Assembly (NCBI GenBank): GCA_023389155.1
Contig: JAEWEV010000035.1
Location: 62,001-126,000, forward strand
Reading direction: 5' to 3'
From: Pseudomonadota bacterium
GTDB taxonomy: Bacteria > Pseudomonadota > Gammaproteobacteria > Burkholderiales > Burkholderiaceae_B
Length of the DNA: 64,000 nt
In this document: positions 49,377 through 58,813 of the stretch, piece by piece
How positions within the stretch are numbered: the first letter of the stretch is position 1
How the letters are laid out: each line of letters begins with the position of its first letter
Made by a program: the position numbers and the translations under genes
Notes under the pieces: model-generated
Databases searched by the model: none
The model's input: only the letters and a program-made list of their open reading frames with translations
What the model was told of the DNA's origin: nothing

Positions 49377-50276
49377 ATGTCAGATCCATATCCTTCGAAC
49401 GATGCCGAGGCAGACAGTCAGTCAGGCAAAAAGCATATTTCACGCTCACTCATTCAGCGAATAAAAGGCCTGCTGGGCCAAAACGAGCCCGAAGACCGGG
49501 ACGATATCCAGGAGATCCTCTCTTCTGCGCATGACCGGGACATCATCGACGATGATTCCTATTCCATGATCGTGGGGTCCATCTCCTTTACCGAAAAAAA
49601 TGTCAGTGATATCATGATTCCACGGTCCCGGATGGACCTGCTCGATATCAGCAAGTCCTTGCAGGAACTGCTCCCAATCATCCTGGAGACTGCACATTCA
49701 CGGTTCCCGGTATACGAAGAAGAAAAAGACAATATTATCGGTATCCTGCTAGCCAAGGATCTGCTGCGGTTCGTCACCAATCCGGAAACAGACATCCGCA
49801 GCCTGGTGCGCCCGGCCATCTATATTCCCGAAACAAAACGGTTGAACCAGCTGTTGCGCGATTTCAGGGAAAACCGCAACCATATTGCCATTGTCATTGA
49901 TGAATACGGCAGCATTGCCGGCCTGGTAACCATGGAAGACGTGCTCGAACAGATTGTCGGCGATATCGAAGACGAATACGACGAAGATGCGCAAATGACC
50001 ATCTTCCCAGAAACAGAAACGTCCTGGCGCGTGATGGCCATTACCGATATCCGGCAGCTGAACCAGACGCTGCAGGTTGCCATTCCTGAAGATGATTACG
50101 ACACCATCGGCGGATGGCTGGCCGCAGAACTGGATCACATTCCGCAGCGCGGAGACAGTTACGACTATCAGGGGCTGCGGTTCCAGGTATTACGGGCCGA
50201 TGCCCGCCGCGCGTTGTGGCTGCATATCAAACGCCTGTCGGCCATGAGCGGCAGTCACAAAAAAACAGATACCTGA
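49377..50276 (+). CDS. corC: CBS-domain transport-associated protein CorC
   Basis: A cytoplasmic CorC/HlyC-family protein of 299 residues. Two CBS repeats cover about 70-195 (DIMIPRSRMDLLDI; VIDEYGSIAGLVTMEDVLEQIVGDIEDEYD) and a CorC_HlyC domain covers about 210-290. No membrane DUF21 domain is present, so it is the short CorC form, associated with magnesium/cobalt homeostasis and with Lnt. It lies 109 bp after ybeY and 4 bp before lnt. Confidence 0.93.
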   Translation: MSDPYPSNDAEADSQSGKKHISRSLIQRIKGLLGQNEPEDRDDIQEILSSAHDRDIIDDDSYSMIVGSISFTEKNVSDIMIPRSRMDLLDISKSLQELLPIILETAHSRFPVYEEEKDNIIGILLAKDLLRFVTNPETDIRSLVRPAIYIPETKRLNQLLRDFRENRNHIAIVIDEYGSIAGLVTMEDVLEQIVGDIEDEYDEDAQMTIFPETETSWRVMAITDIRQLNQTLQVAIPEDDYDTIGGWLAAELDHIPQRGDSYDYQGLRFQVLRADARRALWLHIKRLSAMSGSHKKTDT

Positions 50277-50280
50277 GGCT

Positions 50281-51885
50281 ATGGTCTGGCTTCTACTCAT
50301 CGTGGCCGGGGCGGTTCACGCCCTCAGTTTTTCTCCTGATCCTCTGCCAGGATGGGTACTGCCTTATGTGCAGGTACTGGCAATGGCCATCCCTGCCTAT
50401 CTGGTTTTCAGCACGCAGCACATCAGACAAGCCGCGCTCACTGCCTTTGTTTTCAGTACCAGTAGTTTTTGCGTAGGCATTTACTGGCTGTACATCAGCA
50501 TGAATCATTTCGGCGGCCTGGCTGCGCCGCTGGCCGCGCTTGCCGTTTTTCTTTTTGCCCTCTATCTTTCACTGTATGCAGCGTTTGCGGGCGCCTCTAC
50601 CGTCTGGCTGAGCCGCGGACTGAACGTCATGCGCGTGCCACAGACATTGGCGCGCCCCCTGTTCTGGGCCAGCGCCTGGACGCTGGGCGAATGGCTGCGC
50701 GGTTTTGTATTTACCGGTTTCCCCTGGAACAATATCGGCTATGCCCATACCAACAGCCTGCTGTCTGCCTGGGCACCGATTGCCGGCGTGTATGGGGTCG
50801 CCTTCCTCGCTGCCTTTGCCAGCGGGCTTACCGCCTCCATCCTCTATTACATGAGGCACAATCGCACAGGGATCATGGCCGTGATGGCGAGCACCCTTCT
50901 GGGAATGTTCATCGTCAGCCTGGCGGTGAGCCGCATCGACTGGTTCGATCGCCAGGGTTCTGCCATGACCGTCCGGCTGGTCCAGGGCAACATTCCCCAG
51001 CAGATGAAATTCGACCCCTCGCAGCTGATGAAATCACTGCAGGAACAGTTTGCGCTGGCGACCCGCCCGTCAGTAGATGCCCAGCATACGCCGTCAGTCA
51101 TCATCTTCCCTGAAACCATCCTGCCGACTTTCCAGGACAGAATGGCGCCGGAATTCTGGCAATCCGTGGTGGAACTGGCAGACCAGATGAATGCCACCCT
51201 ATTCATGGGCAGCCCCATGCACACCGTCGAAAATGGCAAAGATCGCTACACCAACAGTGTGATGGCCATCGACAGCCATACCTCAGTGGACGCACTCATG
51301 CGGGCAGAACAGCTGCCTGTCTATGACAAGCGACATCTTGTGCCTTTTGGTGAGTTTGTTCCTCCTGGATTTCGCTGGTTTGTCGATGCCCTGAACATTC
51401 CCCTTGGAGACTTTGACCGTGGTAGCCAGGGACAGAAAAGCTTTGCCGTAGACAACCAGTTTTTCGCTCCGAATATCTGCTATGAAGACGTCTTCGGCGA
51501 AGAGCTGTTGCCCTCTTTACGCACCCAGGCAGACGGCTCGCCTGGCGCCAGCGTGCTGTTTAATGTCAGTAATCTGGGGTGGTTCGGCAATACCTGGGCG
51601 CTAAGACAACACCTGCAGATTGCCCGCATGCGCAGCATGGAAACGGCAAGACCCATGATTCGTGCCACTAATACCGGTTCGACCGCCGCCATCAACGGGC
51701 GCGGCCAGGTGCTGGCACTCCTGCCCACTGCCACAGCCGATGTTCTGGATGTGCAGATCCAGGGGACGCAAGGCCTGACGCTATACGCGCGGGTGGGAAA
51801 CTGGCTCATCGTGATTGTGAGTTTGCTGAGTCTGCTAACCGGATACCTACTGAAACGCCGCAGAAAAGAAGAGTCTGAGAATTAA
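50281..51885 (+). CDS. lnt: apolipoprotein N-acyltransferase
   Basis: Adds the third acyl chain to the N-terminal cysteine of lipoproteins in the inner membrane. It has 534 residues. An N-terminal bundle of about six transmembrane helices is followed by a periplasmic nitrilase domain with the catalytic Glu278 (FPETILP), Lys350 (YDKRHLVPFGE) and Cys400 (PNICYED). A final helix near 502-520 ends the protein. Starts 4 bp after corC. Its stop overlaps the end of the convergent dnaE2 by 4 bp. Confidence 0.97.
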   Translation: MVWLLLIVAGAVHALSFSPDPLPGWVLPYVQVLAMAIPAYLVFSTQHIRQAALTAFVFSTSSFCVGIYWLYISMNHFGGLAAPLAALAVFLFALYLSLYAAFAGASTVWLSRGLNVMRVPQTLARPLFWASAWTLGEWLRGFVFTGFPWNNIGYAHTNSLLSAWAPIAGVYGVAFLAAFASGLTASILYYMRHNRTGIMAVMASTLLGMFIVSLAVSRIDWFDRQGSAMTVRLVQGNIPQQMKFDPSQLMKSLQEQFALATRPSVDAQHTPSVIIFPETILPTFQDRMAPEFWQSVVELADQMNATLFMGSPMHTVENGKDRYTNSVMAIDSHTSVDALMRAEQLPVYDKRHLVPFGEFVPPGFRWFVDALNIPLGDFDRGSQGQKSFAVDNQFFAPNICYEDVFGEELLPSLRTQADGSPGASVLFNVSNLGWFGNTWALRQHLQIARMRSMETARPMIRATNTGSTAAINGRGQVLALLPTATADVLDVQIQGTQGLTLYARVGNWLIVIVSLLSLLTGYLLKRRRKEESEN

Positions 51886-54800
51886 TGAAAATTACGGCTA
51901 TGGGTCTGTAGTTTTCCAAGCAAATGAGTCAGATTGACCAGTCGCTCGACAATCAGATGCTGAACCCCGTTAGCCGACTGCCACCGTCCATAGGCGCCCA
52001 TCAGGCGCGATGTTAACAGCTCCTTGCGCTGACGGCTTGCCAGTTCGGGACGAATCAGCAGATTGACCTGCCCGGTTTCATCCTCCAGCGTCACAAACAC
52101 CACGCCTTTTGCCGTTCCAGGCCGTTGCCGGATTGTGACGATACCAGCCGCGCGCGCCAGACGCCGATCAGGCTGCTCACGCAGCACAGCCGAAGATGAA
52201 AACCGCATATCGGTAAGCCTGGCACGCAGCAGTTCCAGGGGATGCCGCCCCAATGTCAGGCCCAGCGAATCGTAATCGGCAACCAGCGACTGCCCCTCGG
52301 TGAGCAGGGTCAGTTGAGGCTGTGTTGTCTCATAGACTGGTGCATCCCGCAGCATATCCTTGTCGGGAACACTGACAACGGCATCCCACAGCGCCGCCCG
52401 ACGATGCCCTGCAAGGCTTTCCAGCGCATTGCCTGATGCGAGCGCATTCAGATCGTGTCGCGTCAGGTCTGCGCGTTTTGCAAGATCGGCGACAGAATCA
52501 AACCGCTCCTGCGCACGTACCTCGACGATTCTTTTGGCGACCTCTATATGCATCCCTTTGATCTGGTTCAGTCCCAGGCGTACGCAAGGTCTTTTTTCAG
52601 ACGTTGCTCGAGGTTGTCGCGCAAGCCTGCCCTCGGACGCAGATCGGGATCCTGGAGCGGAAGATGAAGTTAACGTTGAAGGAACAAACGCCTGGACGCT
52701 GTCCTCCCTGTTCTCAGAGACGTCTGCCTCATATTCCAGCGTGGCCTCCCAGTCGCTGATCTGTACATCGGGAGGCAGAACTTTGACGCCATGCCGTCGG
52801 GCATCCTGAATCAGGGTAGAGGCACTGTAAAACCCCATAGGCAAACTGTTGAGCAGTGCAGCCAGAAAAGCTTCGGGTTCATGGCACTTGAGCCAGCTGC
52901 TTGCATAGGCAAGCAGCGCAAAGCTTGCCGCATGGCTCTCGGGAAAACCATATTCGCCAAACCCCTGAATCTGTCTGAAAATCTGCTCGGCAAACCCTCT
53001 TTCATAACCATTTCCAAGCATGCCATCGATAATCTTGTTATAGAATTTTTCCAGCCCTCCCTTACGCTTCCAGGCCGCCATGGAACGTCGCAGGGAGTCG
53101 GCTTCACCACCCGTAAAGCCTGCAGCCTCCATGGCGATCTGCATGACTTGTTCCTGGAAGATCGGGACACCCAACGTACGCTCAAGCGCTGACTGGATGG
53201 CTTTACCGGGATAGTCCACCGGTTCCAGATTCTGCCGCCGCCGCAGATATGGATGCACCATGCCCCCCTGGATGGGACCTGGACGGATAATGGAAACTTC
53301 GATCACCAGATCGTAATAACAACGCGGCCGCAAGCGTGGCAGCATGGTCATCTGCGCTCGGGATTCAATCTGAAACACCCCGATCGTGTCAGCCCGGCAA
53401 ATCATGTCGTAGGTATCGGGGTCTCCACGAGGAATACTCTGCAGACAAAAGGGCTCACCGCGACGCTTTGCGACAAACTCCAGTGCACGACGAAGCGCAC
53501 TCAGCATACCCAGCGCCAGGATATCTACCTTCAGAATACCCAACGCATCCAGATCGTCCTTGTCCCACTGCACCACGCTACGCTCTGCCATTGCGGCATT
53601 TTCTATGGGAACCAGCCGGGCTAGCGGGCCACGTGACATGACAAAGCCGCCGGGATGTTGGGAAAGATGTCGCGGAAAACCAATGATTTTCTCTGCCAGA
53701 TAAACCCATTGCACAGCCACTGGCGAAGTGGTATCAAGACCACTTTCCTTCATGCGTTCCAGCAGGTTGGCGCGACCATCCCAGTAGTGATAGGAACGCG
53801 CCACCGCTTCTATGATGATAGGATCAACCCCCAGGGCCTTGCCTGTATCACGCAGCACACTTCTTACCCGATAGCTGATGACCACCGCAGTCAGCGCCGC
53901 CCGGTCGCGGCCATATTTGTTGTAGATGTACTGAATGACCTCTTCGCGACGCTGATGCTCAAAATCGACATCAATATCGGGAGGTTCATCTCTCTCCTTG
54001 CTGATAAACCGCTCGAACAGATTGTGGCCTTCCTCAGGATCAACTTCGGTAATATACAAGCAATAGCAAACTGCACTGTTGGCAGCCGACCCCCTGCCCT
54101 GGCACAAGATATGATTTCTGCGGGCAAACTGCACGATATCGTAGACAGTCAGAAAATAGGGCTCGTATTTTAATTCGGCAATAAGTTGCAGTTCCTTTTC
54201 CAGCTGATGGCTCACTGCTGCAGGAAGACTTGAACCATACCTGCGCCTTGCTCCTGCATAGGTTTCCTGACGCAGATACTCTGTCAGGCTCAGATTGGCA
54301 GGACAGATGTCTTCAGGATATTCGTACTTGAGTTCCCCGAGGCTGAAACGGCAGTTCACCAGAACCTCTATGGTCTCATCGAGTGCCGCCCTCGGGTACA
54401 GCCCGGCCAGCGTGACCCGCTGGCGCAGATAATGCTCTGCGTTGGACTTGCGTTCAAAACCGCAGTCCTGCACGCTTTTCCCCTGACGGATGGCAGTCAG
54501 GGTGTCGTGCACAGGCTTGCGCGAACGCACATGCATTTGCACCTGTCCGGCTGCCACCAGTGGCACCCCGGTGGCCTCGGAAATGGCAGTAAGCATGGCC
54601 TTGTGAGCGTCATCCTGTCCCTGATTCAACAGACTGAGCACCAGCCAGCAACGACCGACAAAAACCTTTGCCAGCCACCGGGTCTGTGCCAGCACCTGTT
54701 CATAGGGTGCGCCATATTCAGGCAGCAGCAATCCCAGACAGTCGGGCAGATTCTGCAAATGCGCCAGGGAAGGCTCTGCGGGCCGGGTAATATCATCTGT

Positions 54801-55406
54801 CGTAAGATAATAGCTACCCTTGGGAGCGCGACGCCGCCCCAGTGTAATGAACTCAGACAGATTCCCATATCCTTCACGGTTTTGTGCCAGAACAATGAGT
54901 CTCAGATCAGGTTGATTCTGTGTATGCAGGGTAAACACAGAACCGACAATCAGTTGTAAGGGCGCGCGCCAAGGGACATCGGGCAATGGTGTGTCAGACG
55001 ATGACGTGGGCAATGACCGATCGGACGATGATACATCGGGTGACGATACCGAAGACGCCCGTGTGGGAACAGACAGCAGCGACGATGACATCAGTCCCAA
55101 AGCCTGTTTTGGAAAAAGAGATTGTGCCAGTGCTGGCTGTCCTATCGTACAGCCAGCTTTTTTCAGAGCTTCTTTTTTTCTGCGCTCGGCTGCCTCCAGA
55201 ATCGGCTGATTCAGCCTTGTGACTTCCATATAGGCCCGCACGACACCGGCTACCGAACATTCGTCAGTAATAGCCAGGGCCGCATAGTTGAGTTTGAAGG
55301 CCTGCTCCACCAGCTCTTCAGGATGCGATGCCCCCTGCAGAAAACTGTAATTGCTCTGGCAGCAAAGCTCTGCATAGGCGGGCAGCTGATAGGAAGATGC
55401 TGTCAT
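51882..55406 (-). CDS. dnaE2: error-prone DNA polymerase DnaE2
   Basis: The SOS mutasome replicase for translesion synthesis. It has 1174 residues, longer than the usual 1030-1080. The PHP domain starts YAELCCQSNYSFLQGASHPE, and the polymerase metal site is PPDIDVDFEHQRREEV. Two polar insertions account for the extra length: about 69-148 (Ser-rich, between RAYMEVTRLNQP and LQLIVGSVF) and about 893-940 (between SDWEATLEYE and VRLGLNQIKG). OB-fold and C-terminal regions are intact. AGGGGG precedes the ATG, 11 bp after imuB. Expression is probably under LexA through imuA. Confidence 0.94.
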   Translation of the reverse strand: MTASSYQLPAYAELCCQSNYSFLQGASHPEELVEQAFKLNYAALAITDECSVAGVVRAYMEVTRLNQPILEAAERRKKEALKKAGCTIGQPALAQSLFPKQALGLMSSSLLSVPTRASSVSSPDVSSSDRSLPTSSSDTPLPDVPWRAPLQLIVGSVFTLHTQNQPDLRLIVLAQNREGYGNLSEFITLGRRRAPKGSYYLTTDDITRPAEPSLAHLQNLPDCLGLLLPEYGAPYEQVLAQTRWLAKVFVGRCWLVLSLLNQGQDDAHKAMLTAISEATGVPLVAAGQVQMHVRSRKPVHDTLTAIRQGKSVQDCGFERKSNAEHYLRQRVTLAGLYPRAALDETIEVLVNCRFSLGELKYEYPEDICPANLSLTEYLRQETYAGARRRYGSSLPAAVSHQLEKELQLIAELKYEPYFLTVYDIVQFARRNHILCQGRGSAANSAVCYCLYITEVDPEEGHNLFERFISKERDEPPDIDVDFEHQRREEVIQYIYNKYGRDRAALTAVVISYRVRSVLRDTGKALGVDPIIIEAVARSYHYWDGRANLLERMKESGLDTTSPVAVQWVYLAEKIIGFPRHLSQHPGGFVMSRGPLARLVPIENAAMAERSVVQWDKDDLDALGILKVDILALGMLSALRRALEFVAKRRGEPFCLQSIPRGDPDTYDMICRADTIGVFQIESRAQMTMLPRLRPRCYYDLVIEVSIIRPGPIQGGMVHPYLRRRQNLEPVDYPGKAIQSALERTLGVPIFQEQVMQIAMEAAGFTGGEADSLRRSMAAWKRKGGLEKFYNKIIDGMLGNGYERGFAEQIFRQIQGFGEYGFPESHAASFALLAYASSWLKCHEPEAFLAALLNSLPMGFYSASTLIQDARRHGVKVLPPDVQISDWEATLEYEADVSENREDSVQAFVPSTLTSSSAPGSRSASEGRLARQPRATSEKRPCVRLGLNQIKGMHIEVAKRIVEVRAQERFDSVADLAKRADLTRHDLNALASGNALESLAGHRRAALWDAVVSVPDKDMLRDAPVYETTQPQLTLLTEGQSLVADYDSLGLTLGRHPLELLRARLTDMRFSSSAVLREQPDRRLARAAGIVTIRQRPGTAKGVVFVTLEDETGQVNLLIRPELASRQRKELLTSRLMGAYGRWQSANGVQHLIVERLVNLTHLLGKLQTHSRNFH

Positions 55407-55417
55407 GATTCCCCCTG

Positions 55418-56869
55418 TTACCCGAAAAACCCGTGCAGGAACCAGCGCCGATCATTTTGTCGCTCCTGGAACAGCCAGTAGCGTGCTCCTGACTTGTCCT
55501 CTGCAACAAAATAGTCCCTGCGCGTCCAGCCCTCCCACCAACCATCTTCGATTCTTTCCGGTCCTCGAAGAATATATAGCGCAGAACCATACCAGGGGCG
55601 ATGCTCACGAACCGCCAGCGGCAGTGGTTTGTCCAGCAACCAGCAGGGCCGCTCCACGCCTTTGACAAGACTACCCGAGACAGGAAAAGCTCCTGCAGGA
55701 CTCCAGCGGTTTGCAATTTCAGGACGATGATCGGCGACAGGCTGGGGTCTCAATACCCGGTCATGACCCAATCGGGCCAGAATGATTTCAATAACCCGCT
55801 GCCTGTCCTGGGGCGTCCCCCCAGGCTCTGGAAACAGACTGTCGGGAACGGGTACACTATCCTGCACTCTGGCTACTTCGAGCGCAAGAGCAATCACAGG
55901 CGCAGACAGCTTCAGATGATGCAGATGTTCCTGCAACAGACGCATAAGATGAGCCGGGTCGCGTGTGGGAAGGCCAGTGGCCAGCACCAGCGTAGTAGGC
56001 GCAAGCGCATGCCGGCCACGCTCATGTTCCAGCAACAGCGTAAGCTGCGTCACCGCCTGCTGGTGTGCGGCCAGCCAGCCACAAAGCTGCTCGATCAGTC
56101 GACGGGCCACGCCTGACACTGCGTCTGTATATTCAATGCGTTCCACCAGTTCAATGCGACCGTGAAACTGCAAGGGAGCAGTAAGCCATTTGAAAATTTC
56201 AGGATTTTTGCCATACGCCGCATCCAGGGACTGCAATATCTGCCTGCTGGTTCGACGCTGCAATTGCGCTCGTGGCAACTGGCGCAAGGCGCCCAAGGTG
56301 GCGCAACCGATATTGCCAAGCCAGGTTTCAAAAGGCCGGGCAGCAGGCAAGGCATTGACAGGCAGGGTATCCAGGCGACGAAACAGGGTATCTGTTTTCA
56401 GGCAACGGCGCCAGCGTGTACACGCGGCTGTCGCCAGTAGCCAGGCCCCTGATGCCGTTGCCGCTATGCCATAACGAGCACTTAGACACAGCCCATTCAG
56501 GGTTTCCTGGATCCGTTGGTACAGGTGACGAATGCCGCCAAAAAGGCTGAGACTGCCAGTGACGTCCAGCAACAAGGTATCTTGTTCGCCCAGCGCAAGC
56601 TCAGGCGTGTATTGCAACAGCGCCAATGACGTTGCCTGGATGGCAGAATGATGAATGTGTTCATCGTATTCGGTAAGGACTGCCTGAGGACACAAGGTAT
56701 TGACACCATTAACACGCATACCGGGTCGTACGCCGGCACACCAGGCAGCGGGAGAACACACCCGAACCACACCAGCCTCGATCACCACTGCCGCTGTGCT
56801 ACGCCAGTCAGGACAGAGTGTGTCCAGTGTAGGGTGCAGTAGATGTACGGCTATCCATGTTCGCATCAT
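55418..56869 (-). CDS. imuB: mutasome protein ImuB (Y-family polymerase homologue)
   Basis: A catalytically inactive Y-family protein that links DnaE2 to the sliding clamp. It has 483 residues from ATG 56869 (another ATG at 56866). The first motif reads WIAVHLLHPTLDTL, lacking the acidic pair that active Y-family polymerases need for metal binding. The palm/finger similarity continues with LLDVTGSLSLFGG. The gene start overlaps the imuA 3' end by about 60 bp. A longer upstream frame encodes a hydrophobic stretch antisense to nothing sensible and is not used. Confidence 0.92.
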   Translation of the reverse strand: MMRTWIAVHLLHPTLDTLCPDWRSTAAVVIEAGVVRVCSPAAWCAGVRPGMRVNGVNTLCPQAVLTEYDEHIHHSAIQATSLALLQYTPELALGEQDTLLLDVTGSLSLFGGIRHLYQRIQETLNGLCLSARYGIAATASGAWLLATAACTRWRRCLKTDTLFRRLDTLPVNALPAARPFETWLGNIGCATLGALRQLPRAQLQRRTSRQILQSLDAAYGKNPEIFKWLTAPLQFHGRIELVERIEYTDAVSGVARRLIEQLCGWLAAHQQAVTQLTLLLEHERGRHALAPTTLVLATGLPTRDPAHLMRLLQEHLHHLKLSAPVIALALEVARVQDSVPVPDSLFPEPGGTPQDRQRVIEIILARLGHDRVLRPQPVADHRPEIANRWSPAGAFPVSGSLVKGVERPCWLLDKPLPLAVREHRPWYGSALYILRGPERIEDGWWEGWTRRDYFVAEDKSGARYWLFQERQNDRRWFLHGFFG

Positions 56870-58160
56870 AGAACTCGGTAAAAGCAGCAGGATAAGCAGA
56901 ATGGGGCTGATCCGGAATATTTGCCGGATCGGTAGAAACGAACCGACCGGCGTCATCGGAATAAAGCGTGATATGGACAGGTTGTTCCACTAAGCTGCCA
57001 CGACGCTTGACAATATGTACGTGAAGACCTGTGGGCACGGGGTGCAGTACAAGGCGCAGGGGAGCAGGCGAAGATTGCCGCGCAGCAGACAGCCCCCGGA
57101 CAAGTACGAAAAGCGTATCCCCCTTTTGCGCAGCCAGCTGCAGGCGACGCAGGGCCGCATCACGCAGGCTATCCTGCCATACCACAAGGGCAGCAAAGGC
57201 ACCACTGTTCAGAATATGCTCTGCCGCCCACAAGGCATCTGCCATGCCCCGGGGAGACAGCCAGAGCAGGCGGGAAGGGGCTACCCCCCAATGCGCCCAG
57301 GCGCAAGTTTGAGGAACATAAGGCGGCTGAATCAGCACAATGGGTCGCTGATCGTGCTCATTGCGTACACGAGCATCTGAAGCAGAAGACGAAGCACGAC
57401 ACCCCGGGCTGCCTGCCTGACAGCTCAGGGCATGCCTGAATAACTGAAGTTCACCGATACCGGCGCGTGGCGTCATGACTTCGATGAGATTACCAAGTGG
57501 CCAGCCGCCACCCGGTAATTGAGCCGATATTTCCGGGTAACCGGTACTGGCGTACAGACCTGGAGAACAGGCAATTTGCGACGCACGCCAGAGAGCGGGA
57601 TGAATACGTTCTGGCGCAGTCAGCACAAAAGCGGGACCCGAGGGATGGGCAGACGAAGGAGTAGGACCATCTGGTGCTTTCGCGTCCCGTACCACTTCCT
57701 GAGAGGCTTCCGTTTCCGGGAGATTTACGGTCTCCCGAGGATATGCTGTTTCCAGACGTTGTGCCGATCCCGGATTTCGATCTGACTTTTGCTGCCCGCC
57801 CGACAAGCTGAAGTCACCATCGGATGCGTTTTGCCAAGGCTTCCGAGCGCCGGCCCCGGAGACACCGCTGGACACCGAGAGCGGCAGGGGCAAAGACAAG
57901 GTTTCAGACGGTGCTGTTTCAGACGGCACATTTTGCGCGGTCCTGTCGTTAAGGCTTTTCGATAGCCTGCTGGATACCTGAGCAATGCTTTTTGCGATGC
58001 TGCCGGATTTTTTCGATGGCCTTGTCGCCGGTGTTTTTGCAGGTTTTACAGGCGTTTTGGCGAGCTTTTCCGCTGGCGATGTTGACCTTGATATTGGTGT
58101 TGATATTGCTGTTGGTGTTGATGGTGGCGTCAATGGTGGCGTCGATGTATTTTTCATCAT
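56808..58160 (-). CDS. imuA: mutasome protein ImuA (RecA/SulA-like)
   Basis: First gene of the imuA-imuB-dnaE2 operon. It has 450 residues, far longer than the usual ~230-270: about 190 N-terminal residues are low-complexity and rich in Thr, Pro, Ser and Lys, beginning MMKNTSTPPLTPPSTPTAIS. The conserved domain begins near IHPALWRASQIA and contains LPGGGWPLGNLIEVMTPRAG, where family members carry their RecA-like loop, without a canonical Walker A lysine. The ATG at 58160 has AGAGG upstream and a LexA box 15 bp upstream, which fixes the start. Confidence 0.9.
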   Translation of the reverse strand: MMKNTSTPPLTPPSTPTAISTPISRSTSPAEKLAKTPVKPAKTPATRPSKKSGSIAKSIAQVSSRLSKSLNDRTAQNVPSETAPSETLSLPLPLSVSSGVSGAGARKPWQNASDGDFSLSGGQQKSDRNPGSAQRLETAYPRETVNLPETEASQEVVRDAKAPDGPTPSSAHPSGPAFVLTAPERIHPALWRASQIACSPGLYASTGYPEISAQLPGGGWPLGNLIEVMTPRAGIGELQLFRHALSCQAGSPGCRASSSASDARVRNEHDQRPIVLIQPPYVPQTCAWAHWGVAPSRLLWLSPRGMADALWAAEHILNSGAFAALVVWQDSLRDAALRRLQLAAQKGDTLFVLVRGLSAARQSSPAPLRLVLHPVPTGLHVHIVKRRGSLVEQPVHITLYSDDAGRFVSTDPANIPDQPHSAYPAAFTEFYDANMDSRTSTAPYTGHTLS

Positions 58161-58174
58161 GGCAATCCTCTTAA

Positions 58175-58194
58175 TACTGTATAAGTATACAGTA
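58175..58194 (-). promoter_or_regulatory. LexA (SOS) box of the imuA-imuB-dnaE2 operon
   Basis: CTGT-N8-ACAG with flanking TA on both sides; the 20-bp site agrees with the proteobacterial consensus almost throughout and is nearly a perfect palindrome. It sits 15 bp before the imuA ATG and abuts its ribosome-binding site. It also contains TATACT, a possible -10 box, so bound LexA should block transcription. Confidence 0.93.
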
Positions 58195-58311
58195 TTTTTA
58201 AAAGCGCCATAATTGTGGAAAACCGGGGGATTTCTGGATGATTACACTCTTCTCACCGCGGAATGCATTACACTAGGAGACCAATCTCCCTTTTTCTTTC
58301 AGGTATATCTC

Positions 58312-58611
58312 ATGAAAACCACCTCTTCTCTGCTCTTCTCCCTATTCCTTGCCCTGCCCGGCCTGGCAATGGCTGACTCCAAGCACCAGGAGGAAGCTCA
58401 AGCCATCAATCAGGCAAAAATCAGCCTGATCCAGGCAGTACAGACGGCAGAATCCGAAACCGGTGCAAAAGCCGTGGAAGTGGATTTTGATCGTGAAAAC
58501 AATGTCTGGGGATATGAAGTGAAAACACTCGAGCCCGGGAAAAAATATGAGCTTTTCATTGATGCCACCACTGGAGAGATCATTTCTCGCAAAGAAAAAA
58601 ACAAACAGTAA
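58312..58611 (+). CDS. PepSY-domain periplasmic protein
   Basis: A small exported protein of 99 residues. The signal peptide (KTTSSLLFSLFLALPGLAMA) is followed by one PepSY domain: AINQAKISLIQAVQTAE, VEVDFDRENNVWGYEVKT and FIDATTGEIISRKEK. The ATG at 58312 has AGG at good spacing and begins the signal peptide; the frame extends up to 58213 but is not used. PepSY domains often act as inhibitors or chaperones of periplasmic enzymes. Partner unknown. Two hairpins follow the gene. Confidence 0.87.
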   Translation: MKTTSSLLFSLFLALPGLAMADSKHQEEAQAINQAKISLIQAVQTAESETGAKAVEVDFDRENNVWGYEVKTLEPGKKYELFIDATTGEIISRKEKNKQ

Positions 58612-58620
58612 GCGCATCTG

Positions 58621-58690
58621 ATTGCATCTGCCATTACGATGCAATAGCAACCTTTGATAGTGTCATTATCGAAATAACACTATCAAGGTT
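58621..58690 (+). terminator. tandem hairpins after the PepSY gene
   Basis: ATTGCAT (58621) pairs with ATGCAAT (58639-58645). Then AACCTTTGATAGTGT (58649-58663) pairs with ACACTATCAAGGTT (58677-58690) with one bulged base. A T-rich tail follows. Likely a terminator; the first hairpin may have another role. Confidence 0.6.
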
Positions 58691-58813
58691 TCCCTATTTT
58701 TCCTGCGCAATACAGACGGCGCATCCAAAAGCAGGCAGAGATTGCCGCAGGCCGCCAACAGCCACCATCTCGGCTCCCGACCGCAAGATCCGAAGTGTCA
58801 GGCCTGTATAGCG

